From positions 62,001 to 126,000 of the forward strand of contig NZ_CALSAN010000009.1 in the NCBI RefSeq assembly GCF_943372915.1: a stretch of DNA of 64,000 nucleotides. The letters are read 5' to 3'. Shown here in pieces: positions 45,009 to 54,113 of the stretch; position 1 is the stretch's first letter, and each line of letters begins with the position of its first letter. The position numbers and the translations under genes are program-made. Source of the stretch: Ferrovibrio terrae_A (GTDB lineage: Bacteria > Pseudomonadota > Alphaproteobacteria > Ferrovibrionales > Ferrovibrionaceae). The notes under the pieces are model-generated. The model was not told where the DNA came from, made no database searches, and worked only from the letters and a program-made list of their open reading frames with translations.

Positions 45009-45926
45009 ATGGTCAATACGCTTTCGTCAGGGGACCTAGAGCCATTTGATCGCGTCTACAAAACCGTGACGCAACAAATTATTCATTATGCGAACAAGAG
45101 GCTTTTAGGCCGCGAGCAATCGTGGCTTCTTCGGTTGGTCGCGACATTCCAGCTAGAACGCGACAAATGGAATACTGAGCCGAGTCTTGATGCATATCGT
45201 GGGGAATGGCAGAGGCTTCAGCCTCGCATGTTTAAGCTTGTGGCGGGCGCGTATCTTCACATCAGTTATGATCTGCCTAGGGCAATCGCAAATGATTGGC
45301 CGGGCACGGGAGCATGGGATCCGTGCCCATCGGAGTTTGAAGGCGAAAAGATTTTTTTTGTAATGCGGCCCATGTTCCCTAGGAGCATGAGGATTGCTTT
45401 ATCTGATCAAGGCGCTGTCGGGCGAGCACGTTTTTTCCTCGGGTTTTTACCGGCTTCGGCGCGTCGTCAGTTGGGGTTTTGGGTAAAGGAATTGCGTCGT
45501 GCAGCGTGGGATCACGCTCGAATCTTGGCGACACAGCCGAACCGCCAAAGGAGAGAAGCGGCAATGGTTGTGGCTATGACTGTAGCGCTGAAAGAAGCCT
45601 CCGCGCTTGATCCATTGTCCGGTTTGCTAGAACCGCCGGACAGTGCAATTTATAGGGTATCTTGGGAGATAGTTCTCTTGATTATCGTTGCACCGCTGGT
45701 GTATGGCGCGGTTATCGGCTGGGTGTTGTTGCTCCTCAGGAGTTATATTGACTACTTGTGGCGCTTGGATCGGCGCGAATATAATTTCATACAGGGATTC
45801 GGCGTAAGGTTGCTTATCCAGATGGACCGCGCAGGTCGAGAACCGGAGCGGTATCTTTCGGAGACGCGCGAGAAGTATCCAGATATCGTTGCGCTTGCAG
45901 AAGGCCGGGAGGGCGGGCTTAGCTGA
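45009..45926 (+). CDS. Hypothetical protein, possibly DUF5995-like
   Basis: 305 aa, mostly helical. The region FDRVYKTVTQQI ... LERDKW ... GAYLHISYDLPRAIAND resembles, in my reading, the DUF5995 pattern (asparagine or histidine followed by I-x-x-DLP). A hydrophobic stretch near residues 225-250 could be one membrane helix. ATG 45009 and the in-frame TTG 45000 are both possible; a separate 18-codon frame at 44993 has the better ribosome site. Lower GC than the core. Function unknown. Confidence 0.55.
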   Translation: MVNTLSSGDLEPFDRVYKTVTQQIIHYANKRLLGREQSWLLRLVATFQLERDKWNTEPSLDAYRGEWQRLQPRMFKLVAGAYLHISYDLPRAIANDWPGTGAWDPCPSEFEGEKIFFVMRPMFPRSMRIALSDQGAVGRARFFLGFLPASARRQLGFWVKELRRAAWDHARILATQPNRQRREAAMVVAMTVALKEASALDPLSGLLEPPDSAIYRVSWEIVLLIIVAPLVYGAVIGWVLLLLRSYIDYLWRLDRREYNFIQGFGVRLLIQMDRAGREPERYLSETREKYPDIVALAEGREGGLS

Positions 45927-45943
45927 GAAGAGTGTCTTTTGCA

Positions 45944-46246
45944 TCAGTACCCACGCTTCCCCAACCTGTTCGTCACCTGCCTATCCGTCAGCTTCAGTAT
46001 CATCTCAGCATTCGCCCTGAATGCCGCTGCCGTCACCTCGTCACGGAATCCCCATACAGCAATGTCCTGCTGCTCTCGTCTGGTGCCCCAACGCCCATAG
46101 TCGCCGGTCTCCGAGTAGTCCGTCAGCCATTGCTCCATGAGCACTAAGCGGTGCCGGAAGCCCATGGGCGGTAATGGTATCTCGACGACAAACGGATACC
46201 TTTTCCGTAACAGCGCAGGCGTCAGCAGGTCTTTGTAGCGCACCAT
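45944..46246 (-). CDS. Small protein coupled to dnaE2
   Basis: 100-aa basic protein, start ATG 46246 overlapping the dnaE2 stop. It contains FVVEIPLPPMGFRHRLVLMEQWL and an Arg-rich, Gln-rich middle and ends in GKRGY. No family recognised. The overlap makes it a fourth member of the imuA-imuB-dnaE2 unit. Confidence 0.7.
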   Translation of the reverse strand: MVRYKDLLTPALLRKRYPFVVEIPLPPMGFRHRLVLMEQWLTDYSETGDYGRWGTRREQQDIAVWGFRDEVTAAAFRANAEMILKLTDRQVTNRLGKRGY

Positions 46247-49200
46247 TATCGGAAATCACGGCTGTCAGGTAATGCCACCAGGACTTCCTTGGGCTGGCGC
46301 GGCGGCGACTTCATTTCGTCAGCTTTTGAGAGGATGTTGAAGTCGGCGTCGATATCGATGTCGCCCAACTCGCCCAGGTATTCGTTGCCGTTTTCTATGC
46401 TGTCCGCGATGACATGGATAGTCGCTACTTTCTTCTGCTCGGCCCCATCCATCACGACGACCCGCTTCTGGACCTTGCCCTCGATAATCATGAGCTTGCT
46501 GCCCAGTGTCTCGCGCCGGTATTTGTCGAAGATGGTCGGCCAGATAATGGCATTGCTGTCGCCGGTTTCATCCTGGAGGGTCGCGAAGATGACACCGCTG
46601 GCAGTGCCAGGACGCTGGCGCACCTGCACCAGACCAGCGATGAGGACCCGGGTGCCATTCTCGATGCTCACTAGGTCGCGGGCCGACACGATGCCTCGGT
46701 TGTGTAGACGAGGGCGTAAAAGCTGGAGGGGGTGCGGCCGGTTTGAGTGGCCTTTGTAGCGGAAGTCGTGGACTACGTTCTCACCCATCGGCATCTTTGG
46801 AAGAATGATTTCCTCCTCAATGACATCGTCAATTGGCTGATTGCCATTCGCGACCACGGTTTCTGCAAAATCGAACAGCGGCATTTCTTTGTCTGAGAGT
46901 GGCCGGATGCGCCAGTCGGCAGTGCGCCTGTCCAAACCTAAGGAACCGAACGCGTCAGCCTTGGCCAACAGTGATAACGCAGCCTTGTTCAGCTTGGCTC
47001 GGCGCCAAATATCCCGGACGGCCGAGTAGCCACCATCACGGGCTTCCACCAGACGGTCGGCATCTTCCTGTTTGAAACCGCGTATCTCGCGAAAGCCCAG
47101 GCGCAGGGCGTGGCCGTGTTTCCCAGGTGTCGGCTCCAGCGCGGTGTCCCAGTGGCTGTAATTGACGTCGATATCCCTGACCTCGACCCCGTGGTCCTTG
47201 GCGTCGATGATGAGCCTGGATGTCGAATAGAAACCCATCGGCTGGCTGTTGAGTAGCGCCGCCGTGAAGGCCGCAGGGTAATGGCATTTCAGCCAGCTCG
47301 ATGCATAGGCCAGCAGGGCGAAGCTGGCGGCATGCGATTCTGGGAAGCCATACGAGCCAAAGCCGCGGATCTGCTTGAAGATGTTCTCGGCGAATTCCTG
47401 CTTGTAGCCGCGGTTTACCATGCCGGTTATAAAGCGTTCCTCGAAGGTATGTATGGTGCCGACATTCCGGAAGGTCGCCATCGCGCGCCTCAATTGGTCG
47501 GATTCACCTGGCGTGAAACCGGCGGCCACAACGGCCAGCTTCATGGCCTGTTCCTGGAACAGCAGCACGCCCATCGTTTTGCCCAAAACACCCTTCAGCT
47601 CTTCGCTGGGATAGGTGACCTTTTCCAGGCCCTGGCGGCGTCGCAGATACGGGTGAACCATGCCGCCGGTAATTGGGCCGGGCCGGATAATGGCCACCTC
47701 GACCACGAGGTCGTAATAGTTGCGCGGCCGCATGACCGGCAGCGTCGACATCTGGGCACGGGACTCGATCTGGAACACACCAATCGTGTCGGCAGCGCAA
47801 ATCATGTCGTAGGTGGCGACATCATCCTGAGGGATGTTGGCCAGGTCATAGGCCCTGCCGTAGTGCTGCTGAACGAGCTGGAATGCTTTATCCAGACAGG
47901 TCAGCATGCCAAGGCCCAGGATATCGACCTTGAGCAGGCCGAGCTGGTCGAGGTCATCCTTGTCCCATTGTACGATCGTCCTGTTCGCCATCCGGGCATT
48001 CTCGACTGGCACCAGGTCAGCCAGTGGCCCATTGGTGATGACGAAACCGCCAGGATGCTGGCTGAGGTGGCGCGGGAAGCCGACCAGTTGGTTGGCCAGC
48101 TCCACGACCGTGCGGACGAGCGGTGAATCCGGGTTGATACCGGCATCACGCAGTGACGCTTCCGAGTAGCGTTCCTTCGACCACCAGTGGATGGTCTTCG
48201 CGATACTGGCGATGGTGTCCAGCGACATGCCCATGGCGCGGCCGACCGTGCGTATCGCCAGCTTGGTCCTGAAGCTGATGGTGACGGCAGCCAGACCAGC
48301 ACGCTGACGGCCATACCGAGTATAGATGTACTGAATGACCTCTTCGCGTCTGGAATGCCCAAAGTCGATATCGATATCTGGCGGCTCGTTGCGTTCAGCG
48401 CTGATAAAGCGCTCGAACAGCACGTCCTGGCAGGCCGGGTCGACGGATGTGACGCCCAGCGCATAGCAGACGGCGCTGTTCGCCGCTGAGCCGCGTCCCT
48501 GGCACAGGATGCCTTTTGACCGGGCGAACTTGACGATGTCCTGAACGGTCAGGAAGTAGCTGGGGTAGTCTAGCTGTGCGATGAGCTTCAGCTCATGAAG
48601 AATCTGGTCGCGCACCTTGTCTGGCACGCCATTTGGATATCGCCCGCGCGCACCCCTCCAGGTTAGCCGTTCCAACTCCTGCATCGGCGTATCGCTCTGC
48701 CCGCGGCTTTCCTCGGGGTAGACGTATTTGATTTCCGACAGCGAGAATTTGCAGCGGTTGGCGATTTCGACGGTTCGGGCAATCGCTTCCGGATAGTCGC
48801 GAAACAGCTTGGCCATCTGCTCCGGCGACTTGATGTAGCGCTCGCTGTTCGGTTCAGCCTGGACGCCCAGCTCTTCCACCGTGCATTTATGGCGGGTGGC
48901 GACCAGCACGTCTTGCAGGCGTGAACGCGATGGATGGTGGTAGAGCACGCTGTTGATGGCGACGAGCGCGACACCTGCTTCCCTAGCCGCTCCGGCCCAG
49001 ACTGCTATCCGCTGCCTGTCCCGTCCGCGCATCAGGTTGGAAACGCCTAGCGACAGATTGTCGCCTATCAGGTCGCGCAGCGCCGTCATCCGCTCGATGA
49101 AGGCCGCCTCCGGCTTCCTGGGCGCCAGCAGGATAATTTGCTGGCCTTCAATGCGTTCGACCAGGTCAGCCCAGTAGATTTCGCACTGGCCTTTCGGCGC

Positions 49201-49494
49201 ACGACGCCTGCCCAACGAAATGAGCTGGCTCAGTCTAGAATAGGCCGACAGATCTGTCGGCAGGCAGACGAGGCTGGGTGCGTCCTGGAAATCGAGCTGG
49301 GCGCCGACGATGTACTGGATGTCGGCATTCTTGGCGGCCGAGTACCCGCGGACGACACCTGCCAGGGTGTTGCGGTCGGTCACCGTAATGGCCTTCAGGC
49401 CTTGGGCAGCGGCCTGTAGAACCAGTTCCTCGCCATGGCTGGCGCCTTCCAGGAAGCTGAAGTTCGACAGGCAGTGGAGCTCAGCATATTCCAT
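46246..49494 (-). CDS. dnaE2: Error-prone DNA polymerase DnaE2 (ImuC)
   Basis: 1082-aa C-family polymerase used in SOS mutagenesis. PHP domain: YAELHCLSNFSFLEGASHGEELV. Polymerase active site: CQGRGSAANSAVCYALGVTSVDP and PDIDIDFGHSRREEVIQYIYTRYGR. The carboxylates for metal binding are the Asp residues of PDIDID. An OB-fold tail (VRQRPGTASGVIFATLQDETG) is present. ATG 49494 overlaps the imuB stop; the open frame upstream lies inside imuB. DnaE2 lacks its own clamp motif and works with ImuB. Confidence 0.96.
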   Translation of the reverse strand: MEYAELHCLSNFSFLEGASHGEELVLQAAAQGLKAITVTDRNTLAGVVRGYSAAKNADIQYIVGAQLDFQDAPSLVCLPTDLSAYSRLSQLISLGRRRAPKGQCEIYWADLVERIEGQQIILLAPRKPEAAFIERMTALRDLIGDNLSLGVSNLMRGRDRQRIAVWAGAAREAGVALVAINSVLYHHPSRSRLQDVLVATRHKCTVEELGVQAEPNSERYIKSPEQMAKLFRDYPEAIARTVEIANRCKFSLSEIKYVYPEESRGQSDTPMQELERLTWRGARGRYPNGVPDKVRDQILHELKLIAQLDYPSYFLTVQDIVKFARSKGILCQGRGSAANSAVCYALGVTSVDPACQDVLFERFISAERNEPPDIDIDFGHSRREEVIQYIYTRYGRQRAGLAAVTISFRTKLAIRTVGRAMGMSLDTIASIAKTIHWWSKERYSEASLRDAGINPDSPLVRTVVELANQLVGFPRHLSQHPGGFVITNGPLADLVPVENARMANRTIVQWDKDDLDQLGLLKVDILGLGMLTCLDKAFQLVQQHYGRAYDLANIPQDDVATYDMICAADTIGVFQIESRAQMSTLPVMRPRNYYDLVVEVAIIRPGPITGGMVHPYLRRRQGLEKVTYPSEELKGVLGKTMGVLLFQEQAMKLAVVAAGFTPGESDQLRRAMATFRNVGTIHTFEERFITGMVNRGYKQEFAENIFKQIRGFGSYGFPESHAASFALLAYASSWLKCHYPAAFTAALLNSQPMGFYSTSRLIIDAKDHGVEVRDIDVNYSHWDTALEPTPGKHGHALRLGFREIRGFKQEDADRLVEARDGGYSAVRDIWRRAKLNKAALSLLAKADAFGSLGLDRRTADWRIRPLSDKEMPLFDFAETVVANGNQPIDDVIEEEIILPKMPMGENVVHDFRYKGHSNRPHPLQLLRPRLHNRGIVSARDLVSIENGTRVLIAGLVQVRQRPGTASGVIFATLQDETGDSNAIIWPTIFDKYRRETLGSKLMIIEGKVQKRVVVMDGAEQKKVATIHVIADSIENGNEYLGELGDIDIDADFNILSKADEMKSPPRQPKEVLVALPDSRDFR

Positions 49495-50951
49495 CAGAAT
49501 ATCCCGTGCATGAACCAGTCGCCCGCAGAGCTGCGGAACAGCCAGTAACGGCGACCGACCTCGTCTTCGACCTGGAAGTAGTCGCGTCCGGCGATATCCA
49601 TGCCGCCGTTCTTCCATTCGCCGTGCAGCCGCTCCGGGCCAGCTGTCATGGCAATGCGGCGGCGGATGCGGCGCCAGGTGAAGGCGTCGCCGGTGGTTTC
49701 CATCTCGACAGGTTCCGGCGATATCAGCCGGGTCGGCCGCGGGTCGTAGTCCGGCATCTCGCGATTGGATCGGGCCATTGGTGGCAAGCGAGCGAAAGCA
49801 TTCTCCGGCGTGTGTCTGCCCAGCGGTTCGAAGCGGAAGACATTGCGGGCGCCCAGGCGGCCTTGCAGGCGGTCGATGAGTTCGGCGAAGCGACTATCGT
49901 CCTGCTGGGTGGCTTCCAGGGATGCCTGGTCGGCGCTGAACGGGTCGGCTGTCAGAGCTTCCAGGGTGAAGCTTTCGATACCGAAGCCGGGTGCGATGGA
50001 ATCCAGCGGGTCGCGGAACAGCCGCTTCAGGTGCTTCGGACTGCGGCTCGGATATGACGTGCCGACACGGATGGTCTGGATGTCGCCATCGACCCTGAAG
50101 GCCGTCAACGCGAGTTGACGGGCGCCCAGATGCTCATCGGCCAGCAGCTTGCACAGGGCATCCAGCAGATAGTCCAGCACGGTATCGATGGCATCCCTAG
50201 TGGATACCGGCTCTACCAGGTTGGCGCGGGACCGCCATGGCGCCTGGGGTACACGGGGCGTTATCGGCTCCGGCTGGCGTGCCATCAGCATGTCGATGCG
50301 TGCCAGTAGTCCCTGGCCGAACCGCTTGGCCAGCGGCCCTCTTGCCATGTTCGCGATCGAGCCAATGGTCTTCAGCCCAAGACCATTCAGCGCATCCACA
50401 ATGTCGTGGTCGATGCGCAGAGCCGCGACTGGCAAATCCTTCAGGCTCTCGAAGGCTGCAGTCCGGTCTTCCGGCAGCGAGCCGCCAGCGCCGTATCGTG
50501 ACCATGCCCAGGCTGCTGCCGGTGAGGCGGCAAAGGCGATACGCGTGGTGACTTGCATGCGCCGGAAGGAGGCCCGCATCTGCTGCAGCATGGCGTCCTC
50601 GCCTCCGAAAAGGTGCGTGACCCCATAGACATCCATGACGATGCCGTCAGCTCCATCCACCTGAACCGTCGGCGACCAGCGACAGCACCAGTCGGCCAGG
50701 CGCTCCAGGGCAGCCTGGTCGCCCAGCGGGTCGGCCGGAGCGGTGACCAGGCGCGGGATTTGCGCCATCGCATCAGCGAGCGGCATGCCAGCCTTCAGGC
50801 CGAGCTGGATTGCCATCAGGTTGACCGCGGACAGCCGGAAGGTGCCAGCAGTCGCCTGGGTCAGCGCGAAGGGACCGGTGGTCGGGCTATTCCGCCGCCT
50901 CAAGCGATCGGTCGGCAACCTCGGCAACCAGATTGAAAGATAGCGACGCAT
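49494..50951 (-). CDS. imuB: ImuB, Y-family polymerase-like protein
   Basis: 485-aa non-catalytic Y-family-like scaffold that links DnaE2 to the clamp. RYLSIWLPRLPTDRL at the start and VDGADGIVMDVYGVTHLFGGE in the palm are typical; the polymerase carboxylate set is not complete, as in other ImuB proteins. The C-terminal region (GRDYFQVEDEVGRRYWLFR) is family-typical. The frame opens at 50999, but ATG 50951 gives the normal start. It overlaps imuA by 65 bp. Confidence 0.93.
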   Translation of the reverse strand: MRRYLSIWLPRLPTDRLRRRNSPTTGPFALTQATAGTFRLSAVNLMAIQLGLKAGMPLADAMAQIPRLVTAPADPLGDQAALERLADWCCRWSPTVQVDGADGIVMDVYGVTHLFGGEDAMLQQMRASFRRMQVTTRIAFAASPAAAWAWSRYGAGGSLPEDRTAAFESLKDLPVAALRIDHDIVDALNGLGLKTIGSIANMARGPLAKRFGQGLLARIDMLMARQPEPITPRVPQAPWRSRANLVEPVSTRDAIDTVLDYLLDALCKLLADEHLGARQLALTAFRVDGDIQTIRVGTSYPSRSPKHLKRLFRDPLDSIAPGFGIESFTLEALTADPFSADQASLEATQQDDSRFAELIDRLQGRLGARNVFRFEPLGRHTPENAFARLPPMARSNREMPDYDPRPTRLISPEPVEMETTGDAFTWRRIRRRIAMTAGPERLHGEWKNGGMDIAGRDYFQVEDEVGRRYWLFRSSAGDWFMHGIF

Positions 50952-51567
50952 TGTCGAACTCCAGCACCCATGTCCCTCCGGCTTCAGCACCCCGGACACG
51001 CTCCAGGGTCAGGCGCCAGCATGGTCGGATGTCGAGACTTCGAGCGGGCTCGATCCGCCATCTCGTCAGTGCCGCAGACGGCTGCCGGTCACGGCGGACC
51101 AGGAAGCCGATCGAGCCACAGGTCTCGGCCGCCAGTTGCAGACGCCTGGTCTCGGTCAGGTCGGCTTGCTCAACTTCGGCGACCACGGCGCCGCCGGGCA
51201 TGTCCTTCAAGGCTTCCTCGGCCGCCCACAGCCGATTGTCGGTCTGCCGGGTCCAGGCGATCGTCATGCGTCGATGGGAGAGTCCGAGCTGAGCGAAGCC
51301 GCCCGGGTAGAGGTCGGCGCTGGGAGTAATCCAGAGCACATGCTGGATGGTCTTCTGGTGCCCAAGCAGCGCGGCCAGAAAGCTGGTGATGGCGCCCTGG
51401 TCGCCGAGCAACTCGTGGAAGCCGCCGCGAGCCAGGCTGCGGCCCGGTAGCAAGGCGTCGATCTCGGCCACTCCGATGGGCACACCTGCGACAGCAGCCC
51501 GGCGGCTAATGCCGGTGATGCGCTCCATCTTGCTGCGCAGATCGGTCAGGGGAGAGAGCTGGTTCAT
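50887..51567 (-). CDS. imuA: ImuA, RecA-like accessory protein
   Basis: 226-aa RecA-related protein of the mutasome. GVAEIDALLPGRSLARGGFHELLGDQGAITSFLAALLG aligns with the RecA core start but has no good Walker A lysine (GDQGAIT), consistent with a non-ATPase role. First gene of the cassette; GGAGG lies six bases before ATG 51567 and a LexA-type box about 55 bp upstream. Confidence 0.9.
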   Translation of the reverse strand: MNQLSPLTDLRSKMERITGISRRAAVAGVPIGVAEIDALLPGRSLARGGFHELLGDQGAITSFLAALLGHQKTIQHVLWITPSADLYPGGFAQLGLSHRRMTIAWTRQTDNRLWAAEEALKDMPGGAVVAEVEQADLTETRRLQLAAETCGSIGFLVRRDRQPSAALTRWRIEPARSLDIRPCWRLTLERVRGAEAGGTWVLEFDNASLSFNLVAEVADRSLEAAE

Positions 51568-51614
51568 GAATCGCCTCCGCGCGAATGGGAAGGCTTCATG
51601 TTCTACTATTATCC

Positions 51615-51636
51615 CAATATGTTCTCAATATGTACT
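51615..51636 (-). promoter_or_regulatory. LexA-type box of the imuA promoter
   Basis: Read on the minus strand: GTAC-N7-GAAC at 51635-51621, one mismatch from the alphaproteobacterial LexA box GAAC-N7-GAAC. It sits in an 11-bp tandem repeat (CAATATGTTCT CAATATGTACT, one mismatch), the period expected for direct-repeat LexA sites, upstream of imuA. Confidence 0.6.
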
Positions 51637-51800
51637 TTTTCCTAGACTCAAAGCCTATTTAGTGGGTATGAGTGCATCAGATCGCTATGCCTTGTGGAGG
51701 CGATAGCAGCTGGTCTCACGCGCTAGCCCCATAAATCTTAATCAGATAGCCGTTTCACTGATCAGGCGTAGGATACCTTCATCCCACATGGGAGGTGCTC

Positions 51801-53231
51801 ATGACCGCCAAAAAGAAGGTCGCCGAGGTGCCACGTATGCTCTCCCTGGAGGCTACGGCCACTTACCTTGGGCTCACCATTCCCGAACTCACGAATCTGC
51901 TACCAGAGCTACAGGACAAAGGATTCCCGAATCCCATTCCCACGCTGGGGCTATGGGATCGCAAAGTCCTCGATATCTGGCTTGATCGTGAAAGCGGCAT
52001 CTCAACAAAAGCCTATGGGTTCTATCCGCCAGAGCCGCAGAAACTGAATCCCGCCAGCCGGACGCCCTCGAAGCAGATATTGCCATCTTCAAATCCAACT
52101 CAAAACATAGGCTACACCGTTGCGGAGTGCATAGATGACTACATGCGCTGGTTCCGCTGCCATCGTCGGCGGGTCAGAGAGACCCAGTATCAAATCAATG
52201 CCTCCATCCTCCCGAAATTCGGTCACAGGTTGGTATCAAGCCTGACCGTTAAAGAGATTCGGAAATGGCACGACGACATTTCAAAATCACCCAAGTCAAT
52301 ACATGCCGCATTCGGAGAACCTAGGCGATATGGCCCGCCGCCCAAGACGGATGAAGAAAAGCGAAAGCGTAAGAACACGGCTAATCGAGACCTCTCGATC
52401 CTGAAAGCCGCCCTGAACATGGCTTATCGCGATGGGCTGGTAGAGACCGATGCAGGGTGGCGTGGCGCGAAACAATTCCGATTGGTCGAGGTCTCCAGCG
52501 CGGAGTGCCTGTCAGTCGCGGAATGCCAGCAGCTATTGCCGCACTTATCTCCGGATTTTCGCGAGCTTGTCAGGGGTGCTTTGTTTACAGGGGCGCGTTT
52601 CACAGAACTTGCTCAGGTAACAGCAGGAGACTTTGATGAACGCGCTGGCAGCATATACCTGCTCCCATCGAAAAACTTCTCGTCTCGTCATGTCATTCTC
52701 ACCGAAGAAGGTTCCACCTTCTTTCGACGAATGACGCACAATCTGCACAAGAATGATATCGTGTTCAGACGCGCAGACGGCTCACAGTGGCTCAGCAGCG
52801 ATTGCTCGCATCGTTTGAAGATACCATGCCAACTGGCGGGGCTCCGGCACGTTACGTTCCATATGTTCCGTCACACGTATGCCAGCATGCTCGCTATGAG
52901 CGCGGTTCCCATTGCAGTCATCGCAAAGAATCTTGGCCATCAGAGTACGGAAACATGCGAGAAGTTCTACGCCCATTTCACCAAAAGCTATGTAGCCGAC
53001 ACCATCCGCACCAATACACCCAAGCTGGGAATCGATGACCCGGTAAAAGGTGATATCCGGAATGGCGCGGTGGGTATCAGGACGAATGACCGGACTGCGA
53101 CGGCGACAATCGCTCCCCAACAAATTCCGGTTTTCTCGATGCGGGAATTGCGCCAGCGTGCCACCGAGCGTGGGATAGTGGGACGATATGAGATGTCGAA
53201 GGTTCAGCTGATGGCAGCGCTTGGCCTTTAG
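51801..53231 (+). CDS. Tyrosine recombinase/integrase with extra N- and C-terminal DNA-binding-like domains
   Basis: 476-aa site-specific integrase. Catalytic residues: R266 in FTGARFTEL, H354-x-x-R357 in HMFRHTYASML and the nucleophile Y390 in EKFYAHF. Residues about 12-65 (MLSLEATATYLGLTIPEL ... LWDRKVLDIWLDRESG) look like an AlpA/Xis-type winged-helix DNA-binding domain. The last 35 residues (MRELRQRATERGIV ... MSKVQLMAAL) resemble a SAP or Rho-N-like helical hairpin. GGAGG lies five bases before ATG 51801. No tRNA is adjacent, so the attachment site is unknown. Confidence 0.9.
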   Translation: MTAKKKVAEVPRMLSLEATATYLGLTIPELTNLLPELQDKGFPNPIPTLGLWDRKVLDIWLDRESGISTKAYGFYPPEPQKLNPASRTPSKQILPSSNPTQNIGYTVAECIDDYMRWFRCHRRRVRETQYQINASILPKFGHRLVSSLTVKEIRKWHDDISKSPKSIHAAFGEPRRYGPPPKTDEEKRKRKNTANRDLSILKAALNMAYRDGLVETDAGWRGAKQFRLVEVSSAECLSVAECQQLLPHLSPDFRELVRGALFTGARFTELAQVTAGDFDERAGSIYLLPSKNFSSRHVILTEEGSTFFRRMTHNLHKNDIVFRRADGSQWLSSDCSHRLKIPCQLAGLRHVTFHMFRHTYASMLAMSAVPIAVIAKNLGHQSTETCEKFYAHFTKSYVADTIRTNTPKLGIDDPVKGDIRNGAVGIRTNDRTATATIAPQQIPVFSMRELRQRATERGIVGRYEMSKVQLMAALGL

Positions 53232-53265
53232 TGCAGCTCAAGTTTGTCAAAGAGATATTGATTTT

Positions 53266-54081
53266 ATGCAGTCAGAAACCCGCTTCGAATACGAAGAGCA
53301 TTTCGTGGCATTCATTGATTTCCTGGGCTTCGTGGATGCAATCGATTCCGCGAGCGATGAAGCGCGAACGAAGCTGCTGACACTATTGATTGCTTTGTCG
53401 AAGGTGCAGTCGGAATTCATGGTCGAGACAAGAGCGACCCCGGATGGTGTCGCTACTGAGGTCGCTCCGAATATCACCACTTTCTCTGACAATATCGTCA
53501 TTAGCTATCCACTCGAGAAGCTTCGAGCCAAGGGCTACTACAGCGATGCGGAGACGCCGACATTCATACTGGATGGCTTTTCAAAGCTCCTGTCGTGGCT
53601 GGCCATCGCTGCCTTGCGCATTGGCTTCCTGATACGAGGCGGGGCGACCATCGGCAGGCTTTTCCATTCAGGCGGCGTTGTGTACGGCGAGGGAATGGTC
53701 GAGGCCTATCGCATTGAATCAGGAATTTCCGTGTATCCCCGGGTGGTGCTTTCAGCGCAAGTTGCGGCGCGACTGAACTGGGCAAGGAGTCCTCGCATCC
53801 TGACCGATATCGATGGTCTGAAGCACATTGATTATTTCAAGGATATCTTCTTGAGCCCAGTCGAGGCACCGGATGGTCGAACCCCGTCGCCGCAGCAGCT
53901 CTTCGATGAAGCTTGTAAAGCCGTCACGGTTTCGCTCGACCAACTCAGACAATCCAGGAATCAGCGGGCCTATGCCAAATGGGTCTGGTTCAGCAATCAG
54001 TTGGCGGAAAGTCTGGGCCGTCAAAATCCAGCAATACGCCGACAGTATGGATTTCGAGTTGACAAGCTCCCCGCCGAATAG
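53266..54081 (+). CDS. Nucleotide-cyclase-fold-like protein
   Basis: 271 aa from ATG 53266. Three segments follow the order of a class III cyclase homology domain: HFVAFIDFLGF (D18), ITTFSDNIVIS (D75), then LIRGGATIGRLFHSGGVVYGEGMVEAYRIES (124-152), which parallels the cyclase pattern of a small-residue strand, a glycine loop and a closing AxxxE helix. Whether it makes a cyclic nucleotide is unknown. It starts 34 bp after the integrase on the same strand, so it is probably co-transcribed. No adjacent effector gene is apparent. Confidence 0.6.
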   Translation: MQSETRFEYEEHFVAFIDFLGFVDAIDSASDEARTKLLTLLIALSKVQSEFMVETRATPDGVATEVAPNITTFSDNIVISYPLEKLRAKGYYSDAETPTFILDGFSKLLSWLAIAALRIGFLIRGGATIGRLFHSGGVVYGEGMVEAYRIESGISVYPRVVLSAQVAARLNWARSPRILTDIDGLKHIDYFKDIFLSPVEAPDGRTPSPQQLFDEACKAVTVSLDQLRQSRNQRAYAKWVWFSNQLAESLGRQNPAIRRQYGFRVDKLPAE

Positions 54082-54113
54082 AGTCGGGATTCGCACTGCG
54101 CCGGTAGGCCCGC

